DNA of 64,000 nt, taken from NCBI RefSeq assembly GCF_000716595.1, contig NZ_JNXC01000023.1:1-64000 (forward strand), in the 5' to 3' direction. The notes beneath the pieces are model-generated. The model did no database searches and was not told the origin of the DNA. It saw only the letters and a program-made list of their open reading frames with translations. This document shows positions 33,368-41,449 of the stretch, piece by piece. The DNA comes from Saccharothrix sp. NRRL B-16314 (GTDB lineage: Bacteria; Actinomycetota; Actinomycetes; Mycobacteriales; Pseudonocardiaceae). Numbering within the stretch: position 1 is the first letter of the stretch; each line of letters opens with the position of its first letter. The translations under genes and the position numbers were made by a program.

Positions 33368-34675
33368 TCATCGGGTCCGTGGCACCCAGGCGATCCCTCC
33401 GGCAGGGCGGCACATGGTCTCGTATGCGTCGCGCAGGTCTTTGGCCGCTTGGAGTCGGCGTGCCTCCACCGCCGACACCACTTCGGCGACACGCCAATGG
33501 TTCGACGGCACTATTCGCCCGGAAGCCATCGCCTGCTGCGTGGCGTGACAGGCCTCGTCGAGCCGATCACCGACCACCAGCGCCAAGGCCAGGTCGAGAG
33601 TGGCCGACGCCACTCGGCGTGGCCACTCTTCCACTTCTCCACCCGGGTTCAAACGGCTGATCAACTCACGCGCGTACCCCTCGGCCGCCTTGTCGCCGAC
33701 CCACGCCAACGTCGTGGCCGTGTAGGCAACAGACTTGTCTGGGTCATAGTGGTAGTGATGCTCCGGGTGTTCCGGCCTTGCGAGCGGTGACACAAGACCA
33801 TGGACCCGGTTGATGGCGGCGTAGGTCTCTTTCGGTTGCCCCAGCCTCGCCCAGGCTCGCCCCTCCTGCGAGGCGGCTTGGATGGCGGCAGAGCTTCCAG
33901 CGGGGGCAAGGCCTTGCGCCGTCTTCGACAACTCGACAGCCCGTTGGTAATCGCCACGGGTGAGGACGCGCCAAGCTTCGGTCTCGAAGCACCAAGCCCT
34001 GATCTCGTCGTGCTCGGCGCTCTTGGCGAGGCTGATCGCGGTTTTCAGCCGCGCCACGGCGGCCGACTGCTGATCCAGGTCGATGTGCACTGTCGCCGAC
34101 AGCAATGACAGCCATCCACCGACGACCAGCAGCCGCCGATGCTCGGCCAGCGTTTTCCGCGCATCCGTCAAGCGCGTCACGTATGCCAGTTGACGACGCA
34201 GCCTCGGCAGGAGCAGAGCGGGAGGCGTGACAGGATAAGCCGTTGCCAGGTCGTCGAACGACGATTCGAGTTGCGCGAGCGTTTCACCGCCCACGTCGCT
34301 TGCCGAGACACGTCGTGTCAACTCGATCGCGGCCGACTCGTCGTCATGGTCGGCTTCGACATGCCGCCCGGAGGCGTTCAAAGACTCCGCGAGCTTGCGC
34401 TCACCTTCGGCGCACTTGAGCAGTGCCTCCGCTTCGGCCACTTCGGCGTACCGGTCCGCCAACCTGCCCTCCGCTGCCAGGAAGCGATCCGCCGCTTCCC
34501 AGAACCCGCGATCGGGGAACTGCCGCCCTGCGCAGATGTGGGAGATCGAAGTCCGGTCGTAGTTGGTTGCCCGACCGAGTTCACCTTTCGTCCTTCTGGC
34601 AGCGGCCAGGAACCGCCCGAGGAGGTCGCCGAGTCCGCGGCGGGATTCCGCAATCGCGTCCGGTTGGCGTGCCAT
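33368..34675 (-). CDS. XRE-family regulator with TPR-like C-terminal domain
   Basis: A 435-residue cytoplasmic DNA-binding protein. The N-terminal HTH spans about residues 12-70 (LGDLLGRFLAAARRTKGELG, TNYDRTSISHICAGRQFPD). The rest is helical and TPR-like, with repeated blocks such as AWCFETEAWRVLTRGDYQRA and SQEGRAWARLGQPKETYAAI. This architecture is common in actinomycetes, where the TPR part is thought to sense a peptide or small ligand. Codon use has lower GC than most neighbours. The start is ATG (MARQPDAIAE). It is divergent from a zinc-motif protein with 174 bp between them, a frequent regulator/partner arrangement. Confidence 0.87.
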   Translation of the reverse strand: MARQPDAIAESRRGLGDLLGRFLAAARRTKGELGRATNYDRTSISHICAGRQFPDRGFWEAADRFLAAEGRLADRYAEVAEAEALLKCAEGERKLAESLNASGRHVEADHDDESAAIELTRRVSASDVGGETLAQLESSFDDLATAYPVTPPALLLPRLRRQLAYVTRLTDARKTLAEHRRLLVVGGWLSLLSATVHIDLDQQSAAVARLKTAISLAKSAEHDEIRAWCFETEAWRVLTRGDYQRAVELSKTAQGLAPAGSSAAIQAASQEGRAWARLGQPKETYAAINRVHGLVSPLARPEHPEHHYHYDPDKSVAYTATTLAWVGDKAAEGYARELISRLNPGGEVEEWPRRVASATLDLALALVVGDRLDEACHATQQAMASGRIVPSNHWRVAEVVSAVEARRLQAAKDLRDAYETMCRPAGGIAWVPRTR

Positions 34676-34849
34676 TGGGCCCCCGTGTCCCGCTGAGGTG
34701 TCCGCGCTGCGTCCCAGCGTAGCCGGCCGCACGAACGGGTGACACGACCAGGCGTGGGAGTTCCGTGGGCACGGTTTTCCACATCCGTCCCACGGGGTTG
34801 CGTGGTGATCAAGTGCGGCCCGACGCCGCGCACAGCAGGAAGGAGAGGA

Positions 34850-35563
34850 ATGGCGGCGAACGCAGAACTCGTGCACGAGGCGGGCGGGAACCTCGAAGAA
34901 CCCGGATGCGCCCGGAAACCATCCGTGGTGTTGAAGGGCTCGAACCCTCTGCACGTCCCGTACGTCACCGCGTGGTCGCCGGAGGAACCCGCCGACTTCG
35001 ACCTGATCATCCGTCCGGGGAACCGGGGCATCGCTTACCGCGACGAAACCCCGGACGACCGCGACCAGCGGGGCATCCTGCTCAAACGCACCCCGGACGC
35101 GCCGGGCCGAGGGAAACCGCGGTTCGGCATCGTCCACGCCACCCGCCAGCGCGAGGCCATGGAGAACCTTCTCTGCCAGGTCTGCGGCGGCCCGGCCGAC
35201 ACGGACCAAGAGGGCACGTTGTGGCTTCTCCAGGACCACCGGGAGGACTGGCCGGACTGGCCCGACCGCATGGCCTGCACCGAACCGCCCGTGTGCGCGG
35301 ACTGCGCCGCACTGTCGATCCGGTCCTGCCCGGCCCTGAGAAACGGCCACGTCCTGGTCCGGGTCCGTCACGCACCCGTGGCGGCCGTCCACGGGGTCCT
35401 GCACGGCCGGTCCCCTCTCGGCTCGGTGAAGGCGCTCACCCCGATCACGGCCCGATTCGACGACCCGGTGATCCCGTGGGTCCTCGCATCCCATCTGGTC
35501 CGGGAATTGCGGTGTGGGCGACGTTGCGGGCGGCTCTTCTCAACCGGTTCCGACGCGCGGTGA
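34850..35563 (+). CDS. Hypothetical protein with Cys-pair zinc motif
   Basis: A 237-residue protein not assigned to a named family. The middle carries LLCQVCGGPAD and, about 45 residues later, CTEPPVCADCAALSIRSCP, together a likely treble-clef-type zinc site. The first 60 residues are probably flexible, followed by WSPEEPADFDLIIRPGNRGIAYRDE. GGAAGGAGAGGA immediately before the ATG is a strong ribosome site and decides the start. It is transcribed divergently from the XRE/TPR regulator, so it is probably its partner or target. No catalytic motif is visible. Confidence 0.75.
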   Translation: MAANAELVHEAGGNLEEPGCARKPSVVLKGSNPLHVPYVTAWSPEEPADFDLIIRPGNRGIAYRDETPDDRDQRGILLKRTPDAPGRGKPRFGIVHATRQREAMENLLCQVCGGPADTDQEGTLWLLQDHREDWPDWPDRMACTEPPVCADCAALSIRSCPALRNGHVLVRVRHAPVAAVHGVLHGRSPLGSVKALTPITARFDDPVIPWVLASHLVRELRCGRRCGRLFSTGSDAR

Positions 35564-35612
35564 CGTATCCCGGGGGCTGGTGGGGCCTCTCGAACCCACA
35601 AGGGGGTGGCTC

Positions 35613-36998
35613 ATGACCGACCTGCTGCACCTGCACGCCGAACGGCGGAGTGCGCGCCCGCTCCTGCGCGGGTCGCGGGAGATCCAGGGCAACGTGCTGG
35701 CCGCGTTCAACAAGGACCACCAGCGGTTCCGGTTCGTGCGGTTCACGGATGCCAAGCCGGCCCGCACCTGGTTGGCGGCGATGCTCGGCCACGTCGACGT
35801 CACCGCCGACATCGAGGACTTCAACGAGGCCTTCTCCCTCGGCCGCGCCGTGCTCGGCGAAGACCCGGCCGGCCTGAAGGCCACGTGGACGAACGTGTCC
35901 CTCACCCCCGAGGGCATCGTCGCCCTGAGCATCAACCCCGACGCGACGAGGCAGGACCTGCGGGACCACTTCCCGCGCACCGCCGAACAAGCGGCCGACG
36001 CGAACGGCGACACGGGCGACTCCGCACCGGCCCACTGGCTGTTCGGCCGCACCGACCAGCACGTCCACGCCGTGGTCACGGTCGCGTCCGACGCCGAGGA
36101 CCGCCTGGACAGCACCACCCGGATCCTGGACCTCCTCGACACCCTCCTCGGCGTCACGGTCGTCCACGAGGAACGTGCCGGCACCCGCCGGGACCAGCGC
36201 GGCCACGAGCACTTCGGCTACAAGGACGGCATCTCGCAGCCCGGCGTCCGCTACTTCCACGACGAGGACCCGGACCAGCCCGGCCACCGGCGGGGACACC
36301 CGGGCCAGGTGCTGGTCAACCCGGGCGAGTTCGTCTTCGGCTACCCGACCGAGTCCGCCCGGCCGAGCGCCGCCGCGTGGCTGACGGACGGCTCGATCCA
36401 GGTGATCCGCCGCCTCACCCAGGACGTCGACGGCTGGAACCGGGCCGTCGAAGCGCACGCGGAGCGGACGGGCACCACCCCCGTCACGATGGGCGCGAGG
36501 CTCATCGGGCGGCACAAGGACGGCCGTCCGCTCGCCGCCGCGAAGCACGACAACGACTTCGACTACGCCGACGACCCGGACGGCGACACGACCCCGTGCG
36601 CGGCGCACATCCGCAAGACGAACCCGCGGTCGTTCACGTACCGGACGCCGCGGCAGCACCGGATCCTGCGCCGGGGCACCCCGTTCGGCCAAGGCGAGAA
36701 CGGCGAGGACACCCGCGACGGCGAGCGCGGCCTGGTGTTCGTGGCCCACTGCACGTCGCTGGAGGACCAGTTCGAGTTCGTCCAGCGGGCGTGGGCGGGC
36801 AACCCCGACTTCGCCGCGGGCGGGCGGGGCGCGCCGACGGGCACCGATCCGGTCATCGGCGGTCACGGCGGTGCGACCGTGGACGGCGCCCGCCTGACCT
36901 TCGCCCGGTTCGTCCGGACCACCGGCGCGCTGTACGCGCTGGTGCCGTCCGTGAGCACGCTCCGCCTGCTCGCCGCCGGCCGGGAACTGCCCCGCTGA
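35613..36998 (+). CDS. DyP-type heme peroxidase
   Basis: A 461-residue dye-decolorizing peroxidase. The GxxDG motif is HFGYKDGISQP with distal Asp205, the proximal heme ligand is His331 in AAHIRKTNPRS, and a distal arginine is found in HRILRRGTPFG. The insertions and length fit the larger class of DyPs rather than the short encapsulin-loaded type, and no encapsulin gene is adjacent. No Tat or Sec signal is seen, so it is cytoplasmic. It oxidises phenols, dyes or aromatic compounds with hydrogen peroxide. The end lies 13 bp from the convergent TIM-barrel gene, whose 3' coding end contains a terminator hairpin. Confidence 0.93.
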   Translation: MTDLLHLHAERRSARPLLRGSREIQGNVLAAFNKDHQRFRFVRFTDAKPARTWLAAMLGHVDVTADIEDFNEAFSLGRAVLGEDPAGLKATWTNVSLTPEGIVALSINPDATRQDLRDHFPRTAEQAADANGDTGDSAPAHWLFGRTDQHVHAVVTVASDAEDRLDSTTRILDLLDTLLGVTVVHEERAGTRRDQRGHEHFGYKDGISQPGVRYFHDEDPDQPGHRRGHPGQVLVNPGEFVFGYPTESARPSAAAWLTDGSIQVIRRLTQDVDGWNRAVEAHAERTGTTPVTMGARLIGRHKDGRPLAAAKHDNDFDYADDPDGDTTPCAAHIRKTNPRSFTYRTPRQHRILRRGTPFGQGENGEDTRDGERGLVFVAHCTSLEDQFEFVQRAWAGNPDFAAGGRGAPTGTDPVIGGHGGATVDGARLTFARFVRTTGALYALVPSVSTLRLLAAGRELPR

Positions 36999-37011
36999 CG
37001 AGACCGCCCCG

Positions 37012-37851
37012 CTAGGGGGTGACCGGGAGCCGGTCGTGGCCGCCGTCCACGACCGGCTCCCACCCCGACTCGTGCCGCCGCACGAGGTCCGCCGCGACGG
37101 AGTCGTACGGGCGCGCCCACACGTCCTCGTTGAACACCTCGACCTCGACGTACCCGGTGTACCCGGCGTCGGCGACGAGCGAGGTCAGCCCGACGAGGTC
37201 GATGTGCCCGTCACCGGGCAGACCGCGACCGAGCAGCACGTCGGCGGGCAGCGGCGTCACCCAGTCGCACACCTGGTAGGAGTGGATCCGCGGACCGGCC
37301 CGCTTCACCTCGGCCGCCAGCGCCGGGTCCCACCACACGTGCAGGGCGTCGACCACGACACCGACCACGGACGACGGGTACGGCTCGGCCAGGTCCAACG
37401 CCTGCGCCAGCGTCGACACCACGCCCCGGTCGGCGCAGAACATCGGGTGCATCGGCTCCAGCGCGAGCCGCACCCCGGCCGCCTCCGCGTACGGCGCCAG
37501 CACTTCCAACGCCGACGCGACCCGCGCCCGCGCCGCCACGAGGTCGCGGTCCGGCACCCCGCCGGGCACCAGCACGAGGCACGACGAGCCGCCCAGCGCG
37601 GCGGTCTCGTCGATCGCCCGCCGGTTGTCGTCGAGCCGCTGGTCGAGCCCGGTGAAGAAGCCGCCGCGGCACAGCGACGACACCTCCAGCCCGGCCGACG
37701 CCACCAGCGCGGCCGTCCGCTCCAGCCCGTACTCCGCCACCGGGTCGCGCCACAGCCCGACCGCCGGGATGCCGTTCCGCACGCACACGTCGACCACCTC
37801 GGGCACGGACGCCCGCTTCACCGTGGCCTGGTTCAACGACAACTCCATCAT
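37012..37851 (-). CDS. Sugar phosphate isomerase/epimerase-like TIM barrel
   Basis: A 279-residue cytoplasmic TIM-barrel protein of the AP-endonuclease-2 / xylose-isomerase-like group. The four metal-binding segments are visible as RLALEPMHPMF, VVGVVVDALHVWW, RIHSYQVCDW and YVEVEVFNED. Starts at 37857 (GTG), 37851 (ATG) and 37848 (ATG) are all possible. It is the third gene of an operon with the Gfo/Idh oxidoreductase and the DUF993 protein and is 10 bp from the DUF993 stop. In this setting it probably isomerises or cleaves the keto-sugar formed by the oxidoreductase; the substrate is unknown. Confidence 0.88.
   Translation of the reverse strand: MMELSLNQATVKRASVPEVVDVCVRNGIPAVGLWRDPVAEYGLERTAALVASAGLEVSSLCRGGFFTGLDQRLDDNRRAIDETAALGGSSCLVLVPGGVPDRDLVAARARVASALEVLAPYAEAAGVRLALEPMHPMFCADRGVVSTLAQALDLAEPYPSSVVGVVVDALHVWWDPALAAEVKRAGPRIHSYQVCDWVTPLPADVLLGRGLPGDGHIDLVGLTSLVADAGYTGYVEVEVFNEDVWARPYDSVAADLVRRHESGWEPVVDGGHDRLPVTP
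37025..37061. terminator. Hairpin embedded in the last codons of the isomerase gene
   Basis: Perfect 15-bp stem (arm GGGAGCCGGTCGTGG and complement) with a seven-base loop. It encodes residues of the protein tail and at the same time ends transcription of the convergent DyP gene. Confidence 0.65.
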
Positions 37852-37861
37852 CGGCACGCCT

Positions 37862-38980
37862 TCACGTCAGCACGTCCAGCAGTCGTCCCCACCGGGCCGC
37901 GGCGAGGTCCGGGTCGGGCAGCAGCCCGGCCAGGTCCGCGAGCCGCAGCGCCTCACCGAGGTGCACCACGTCCCGCGCCGACTGCAACCCGCCGACCATG
38001 CCGAACGCGTCCTGGAACCCGCCCAGCCAGGCCAGGAACACGACACCGGTCTTGTAGTAGTAGGTCGGCGCGCCGAAGAGGTGCCGCGACAGCTCCACCG
38101 TGGGCGCCAGCACCTCGTCGTACCGCGCCAGGTCACCCGCGTCCAACGCCCGCAACGCGGTGGACGCGGCCGGCGCGATGGCGTCGAAGATGCCCAGCAG
38201 CGCGTCGCTGTGCCCGGCGGAGTCCCCGGCGATCAGCTCCGGGTAGTTGAAGTCGTCACCGGTGTAGCAGCGCACGCCGGCGGGCAGCGCGCGTCGCAGC
38301 CCCACCTCGTGCGCGGCGTCCAGCAGCGACACCTTCACCCCGTCCACCTTGTCCGGGTACGCCTTGATCAGGTCGAGGAAGTGCCCGGTGGCCGTGGGGA
38401 CGTCCGCCGAACCCCAGTAGCCCTCCAGCGCCGGGTCGAACGCCGGGCCGAGCCAGTGCAGGATCACCGGCTGGTCGACTTCCTCCAGCAGCGCCCCGTA
38501 CACCTTCTGGTAGTCCTCGGGTCCGCGGGCCGCGGCGGCCAGCTTGCGGCTGCACATCAGGATCGGCTGCGCGCCCGCCTCCACGACGGCCGCCAGCTGC
38601 TCCCGGTACGCGGTCAGCGGGTCCGCCGTGCCGTGGTCCGTGCCGACGCCCGCGGACAGCCGTCCGCCGCCGATCGCGGCGCTGCGCCGGATCAGCTCCA
38701 ACGCGGTGTCCCAGTCGAGGCCCATGCCGCGCTGCGCGGTGTCCATGGCCTCGGCGACGCCGAAACCGTGCTCCCACAACCGCACCCGGTAGGCGAGGGT
38801 CGCGTCCCAGTCGAGCGCGGCGGGCGCGCCGGCGCCGTTGCCGCCGAACGGGTCCGCGACCACGTGCGCCGCCGCGAACGCCACCCGTGACGAGAACGGA
38901 CCGGTCTCCCACGTGCGCGGCGCCGACAGCCGGTGCTCCCGGAACGCGCCGTCGCGGCCGGGCAGCAGGACGGAGGTCAC
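37862..38980 (-). CDS. DUF993 protein (dihydrodipicolinate synthase-like)
   Basis: A 372-residue protein of the DUF993 family, a divergent branch of the class I aldolase/DHDPS barrels. The putative Schiff-base lysine is in DKVDGVKVSLLD, and GAQPILMCSRKLAAA and VRCYTGDDFNYPELI are family-like. The GTG start overlaps the stop of the upstream oxidoreductase (GTGA), so translation is coupled. Aldol cleavage or condensation of a sugar-derived keto acid is the inferred reaction; the family has no well-known substrate. Regulation should follow the LacI operator upstream of the operon. Confidence 0.88.
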   Translation of the reverse strand: MTSVLLPGRDGAFREHRLSAPRTWETGPFSSRVAFAAAHVVADPFGGNGAGAPAALDWDATLAYRVRLWEHGFGVAEAMDTAQRGMGLDWDTALELIRRSAAIGGGRLSAGVGTDHGTADPLTAYREQLAAVVEAGAQPILMCSRKLAAAARGPEDYQKVYGALLEEVDQPVILHWLGPAFDPALEGYWGSADVPTATGHFLDLIKAYPDKVDGVKVSLLDAAHEVGLRRALPAGVRCYTGDDFNYPELIAGDSAGHSDALLGIFDAIAPAASTALRALDAGDLARYDEVLAPTVELSRHLFGAPTYYYKTGVVFLAWLGGFQDAFGMVGGLQSARDVVHLGEALRLADLAGLLPDPDLAAARWGRLLDVLT

Positions 38981-40116
38981 GCGGGCACCTCGATCCGCCG
39001 GCCCGTGCGGGAGGACTCGAGGCCCAGCGTCGCCAGCCGCACGCCCCGCACCCCGGAGTGGAAGTCGTGCGCGAACGGAGCACCGACGGCGACGTGCTTC
39101 AGGAACTCCTCCCACTGCACCATGAACCCGTTGTCGAACACCTCGTTGTCCGGCACTTCCCGCCACTGCGAGCGGAAGTCGATGGACGACGGCACGTCCG
39201 GGTCCCACACCGGCTTGGGCGTCATCGTCCGGTGCTGCACCGCGCAGTTGCGCAAACCGGCCACCGCGCTGCCGTGCGTGCCGTCCACTTGGAACTCGAC
39301 CAGCTCGTCCCGGCGCACCCGCGTCGTCCACGACGAGTTCACCTGCGCCACCACGCCGCCCGCCATCTCGAAGATCGCGTACGCCGCGTCGTCGGCCGTC
39401 GCCGCGTACGGGTCGCCGTTCTCGTCCCAGCGCTCCGGGATGTGCGTGACGGCCCGCGCGGTCACCGCTTCCACCGGTCCGAGGAGCCCTTCCAGCAGGT
39501 AGCTCCAGTGGCAGAACATGTCGACGACGATCCCGCCGCCGTCCTCGGCCCGGTAGTTCCACGACGGGCGCTGCGCGGTCTGCCAGTCGCCCTCGAACAC
39601 CCAGTAGCCGAACTCGCCGCGCACCGACAGCACCCGGCCGAAGAACCCGCTGTCCAGCAGGCGCCGCAGCTTGCGGATGCCCGGCAGGTACAGCTTGTCC
39701 GCCACCACGCCGTGCTTCACGCCCGCCGCGTCCGCGTGCCGGGCCAGGTCCCGCACCTCTTCGGGCGTGGCCGCTACCGGCTTCTCGCTGTAGACGTGCT
39801 TGCCCGCGTCGATCGCCGCCGTCAACGCCGACACGTGCGCCGAGGTGACCTGCGCGTCGAAGTAGACCGAGACGTCCGGGTCGCCCAGCGCGGCGTCCAG
39901 GTCGGTGGTCCAGCGCGGCAGGTCGTGCCGCTCGGCGATCTCCTTCAGCTTGGCGGCGTTCCGGCCCACCAGCAGCGGCTCGGGGACCAGCACGTCGTCG
40001 CCGACCCTGATCCCGCCGCGCTCGCGGATGGCGAGGATCGAGCGGACGAGGTGCTGCCGGTACCCCATCCGCCCCGTGACCCCGTTCAACGCGACGCCGA
40101 TCGTGCGCACCGCCAT
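38977..40116 (-). CDS. Gfo/Idh/MocA-family NAD(P)-dependent oxidoreductase
   Basis: A 379-residue sugar or inositol-type dehydrogenase. The Rossmann region is VALNGVTGRMGYRQHL, and the family's catalytic EKP motif is intact in HVYSEKPVAATPEE. DGGGIVVDMFCHWSYLLEG belongs to the substrate domain. It is the first gene of the operon with DUF993 and the TIM-barrel protein. A TTGACG-N18-TAGCGT promoter and a perfect LacI-type operator lie 44-91 bp before the ATG. It probably oxidises a free or phosphorylated sugar to a 3-keto or similar product. Confidence 0.92.
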   Translation of the reverse strand: MAVRTIGVALNGVTGRMGYRQHLVRSILAIRERGGIRVGDDVLVPEPLLVGRNAAKLKEIAERHDLPRWTTDLDAALGDPDVSVYFDAQVTSAHVSALTAAIDAGKHVYSEKPVAATPEEVRDLARHADAAGVKHGVVADKLYLPGIRKLRRLLDSGFFGRVLSVRGEFGYWVFEGDWQTAQRPSWNYRAEDGGGIVVDMFCHWSYLLEGLLGPVEAVTARAVTHIPERWDENGDPYAATADDAAYAIFEMAGGVVAQVNSSWTTRVRRDELVEFQVDGTHGSAVAGLRNCAVQHRTMTPKPVWDPDVPSSIDFRSQWREVPDNEVFDNGFMVQWEEFLKHVAVGAPFAHDFHSGVRGVRLATLGLESSRTGRRIEVPA

Positions 40117-40159
40117 GCGTACACCCCACTCGAGAAAGTCCGTGGCCGCCCCAGCCAAC

Positions 40160-40175
40160 TGGAAAGCGCTTTCCA
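40160..40175. promoter_or_regulatory. Perfect 16-bp LacI-type operator
   Basis: TGGAAAGCGCTTTCCA is a perfect palindrome with the central CG typical of LacI/GalR-family sites. It lies between the sugar operon and the divergent lacI-like gene, two bases after the operon's -10. Confidence 0.88.
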
Positions 40176-40177
40176 AC

Positions 40178-40207
40178 ACGCTACGGTCGGCTCCTCACGG
40201 ACGTCAA
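40178..40207 (-). promoter_or_regulatory. Predicted promoter of the Gfo/Idh operon
   Basis: Minus-strand TTGACG, 18-base spacer, TAGCGT, immediately upstream of the operator palindrome, so a bound repressor would cover the start site. Confidence 0.6.
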
Positions 40208-40256
40208 CCTCCTGGGCGGCTAGTCTCGCCGGACCAGGAACCCGAAGGAGGCGGCG

Positions 40257-41297
40257 TTGGCGTCGCGGCAGGTCACGCTGGCGGAAGTGGCGAAGCACGC
40301 GGGCGTGTCGCTCGCGACCGCTTCGCGCGTGCTCAACGGCAGCACCCGGCAGGTCAGCGAAGAGCTGCGCGAACGGGTGCTCGGCACCGCGCGCGGTCTC
40401 GGCTACCTGCCCAACGCCTCGGCGCAGGCACTGGCCCGCAACTCCAGCGTGCTGGTGGGTCTCGTGGTGCACGACATCGCCGACCCCTACTTCTCCAGCA
40501 TCGCCGCCGGTGTGACGAGGATCGCGGAGGAAGCGGGCCTCGTCGTGGTGCTCGGCACCACCGGCCGCGACCCGGGCCGCGAGGTGGAGCTGGTGAACAC
40601 GCTGCGCGCGCACCGGGCCAGGGCCGTGGTGATCGCGGGCAGCCGCACCACCGACCGGAACGCGTCCCGCCGGCTCGCCGAGGAGATCACCGCGTTCACC
40701 GCGCAGGGCGGCCGGGTCGCGTGCGTCTCCCAGGCGAAGCTCGGCACGGACACGGTGGTGCCCGCGAACCGGTCCGGCGCGCGGGCGCTGGCCCGGCGGC
40801 TCGCCGCGCTCGGCCACCGCGGGTTCGCCGTGCTGGCCGGTCCGCCGGACCTGGTGGTGGCACGCGACCGGCTGGCCGGGTTCAAGGCCGGACTGGCGGA
40901 CGAAGGCCTCGACCTGCCGGACGAGAACGTCTTCACCAGTGACTTCACCCGCGACGGCGGTCACGCGGCGATGGCCGGCCTCATCGCCGCGCGCACCGGC
41001 GCGACCTGCGTGTTCGCCGCGAACGACGTGATGGCGATGGGCGCGATGGCGGCTCTGCGGGAGCACGGGCTGCGGGTGCCGGAGGACGTCTCGGTGGCCG
41101 GGTTCGACGACATCCCCACCCTGCGCGACCTGGTGCCGGCGCTGAGCACGGTGCGGCTGCCGCTGGAGGAGATGGGCGAGCGGGCGGCCCGGCTGGTGCT
41201 GGACGACGTGGTGGCGGCGCCCCGCACGGTCCGGGTGGCGGGCGAGGTCGTGCTGCGCGCCAGCACGGCGCCGCCCAGCGGTATCGGACTGCGCTGA
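40257..41297 (+). CDS. LacI-family transcriptional regulator
   Basis: A 346-residue LacI/GalR repressor. The HTH is QVTLAEVAKHAGVSLATASR followed by the hinge helix NASAQALARN; the periplasmic-binding-like sugar domain follows (GLVVHDIADPYFSSIAAGV, ATCVFAANDVMAMGAM, VAGFDDIPTL). The start is a TTG: AAGGAGG lies six bases before it and no ATG or GTG fits. It is divergent from the three-gene sugar operon and faces a perfect palindrome, so it almost surely controls that operon and itself. The inducer is presumably the operon's sugar or a product of it. Confidence 0.93.
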   Translation: MASRQVTLAEVAKHAGVSLATASRVLNGSTRQVSEELRERVLGTARGLGYLPNASAQALARNSSVLVGLVVHDIADPYFSSIAAGVTRIAEEAGLVVVLGTTGRDPGREVELVNTLRAHRARAVVIAGSRTTDRNASRRLAEEITAFTAQGGRVACVSQAKLGTDTVVPANRSGARALARRLAALGHRGFAVLAGPPDLVVARDRLAGFKAGLADEGLDLPDENVFTSDFTRDGGHAAMAGLIAARTGATCVFAANDVMAMGAMAALREHGLRVPEDVSVAGFDDIPTLRDLVPALSTVRLPLEEMGERAARLVLDDVVAAPRTVRVAGEVVLRASTAPPSGIGLR

Positions 41298-41449
41298 CCG
41301 GTGGTTACGCTCTAAACTGGACCGAGTTCGACCACCCCTCACGAGGAGTGATCCCGCACCGTGCGCGACGCGCAGTCCCCGGGCTGCAGTACCGAGCCGG
41401 GTCCGATACCCGGCTGCCGGCCCCGCCCGGCCCACCACCGGTGGGTCCG

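Noticed and set aside
33126..33548. Possible gene overlapping the 3' end of the XRE regulator
   Set aside because: It crosses a strong terminator and tandem repeats and gives a motif-free product.
35613..36998. Encapsulin cargo system
   Set aside because: The DyP peroxidase has no adjacent encapsulin gene and I see no encapsulin-targeting tail at its C-terminus.
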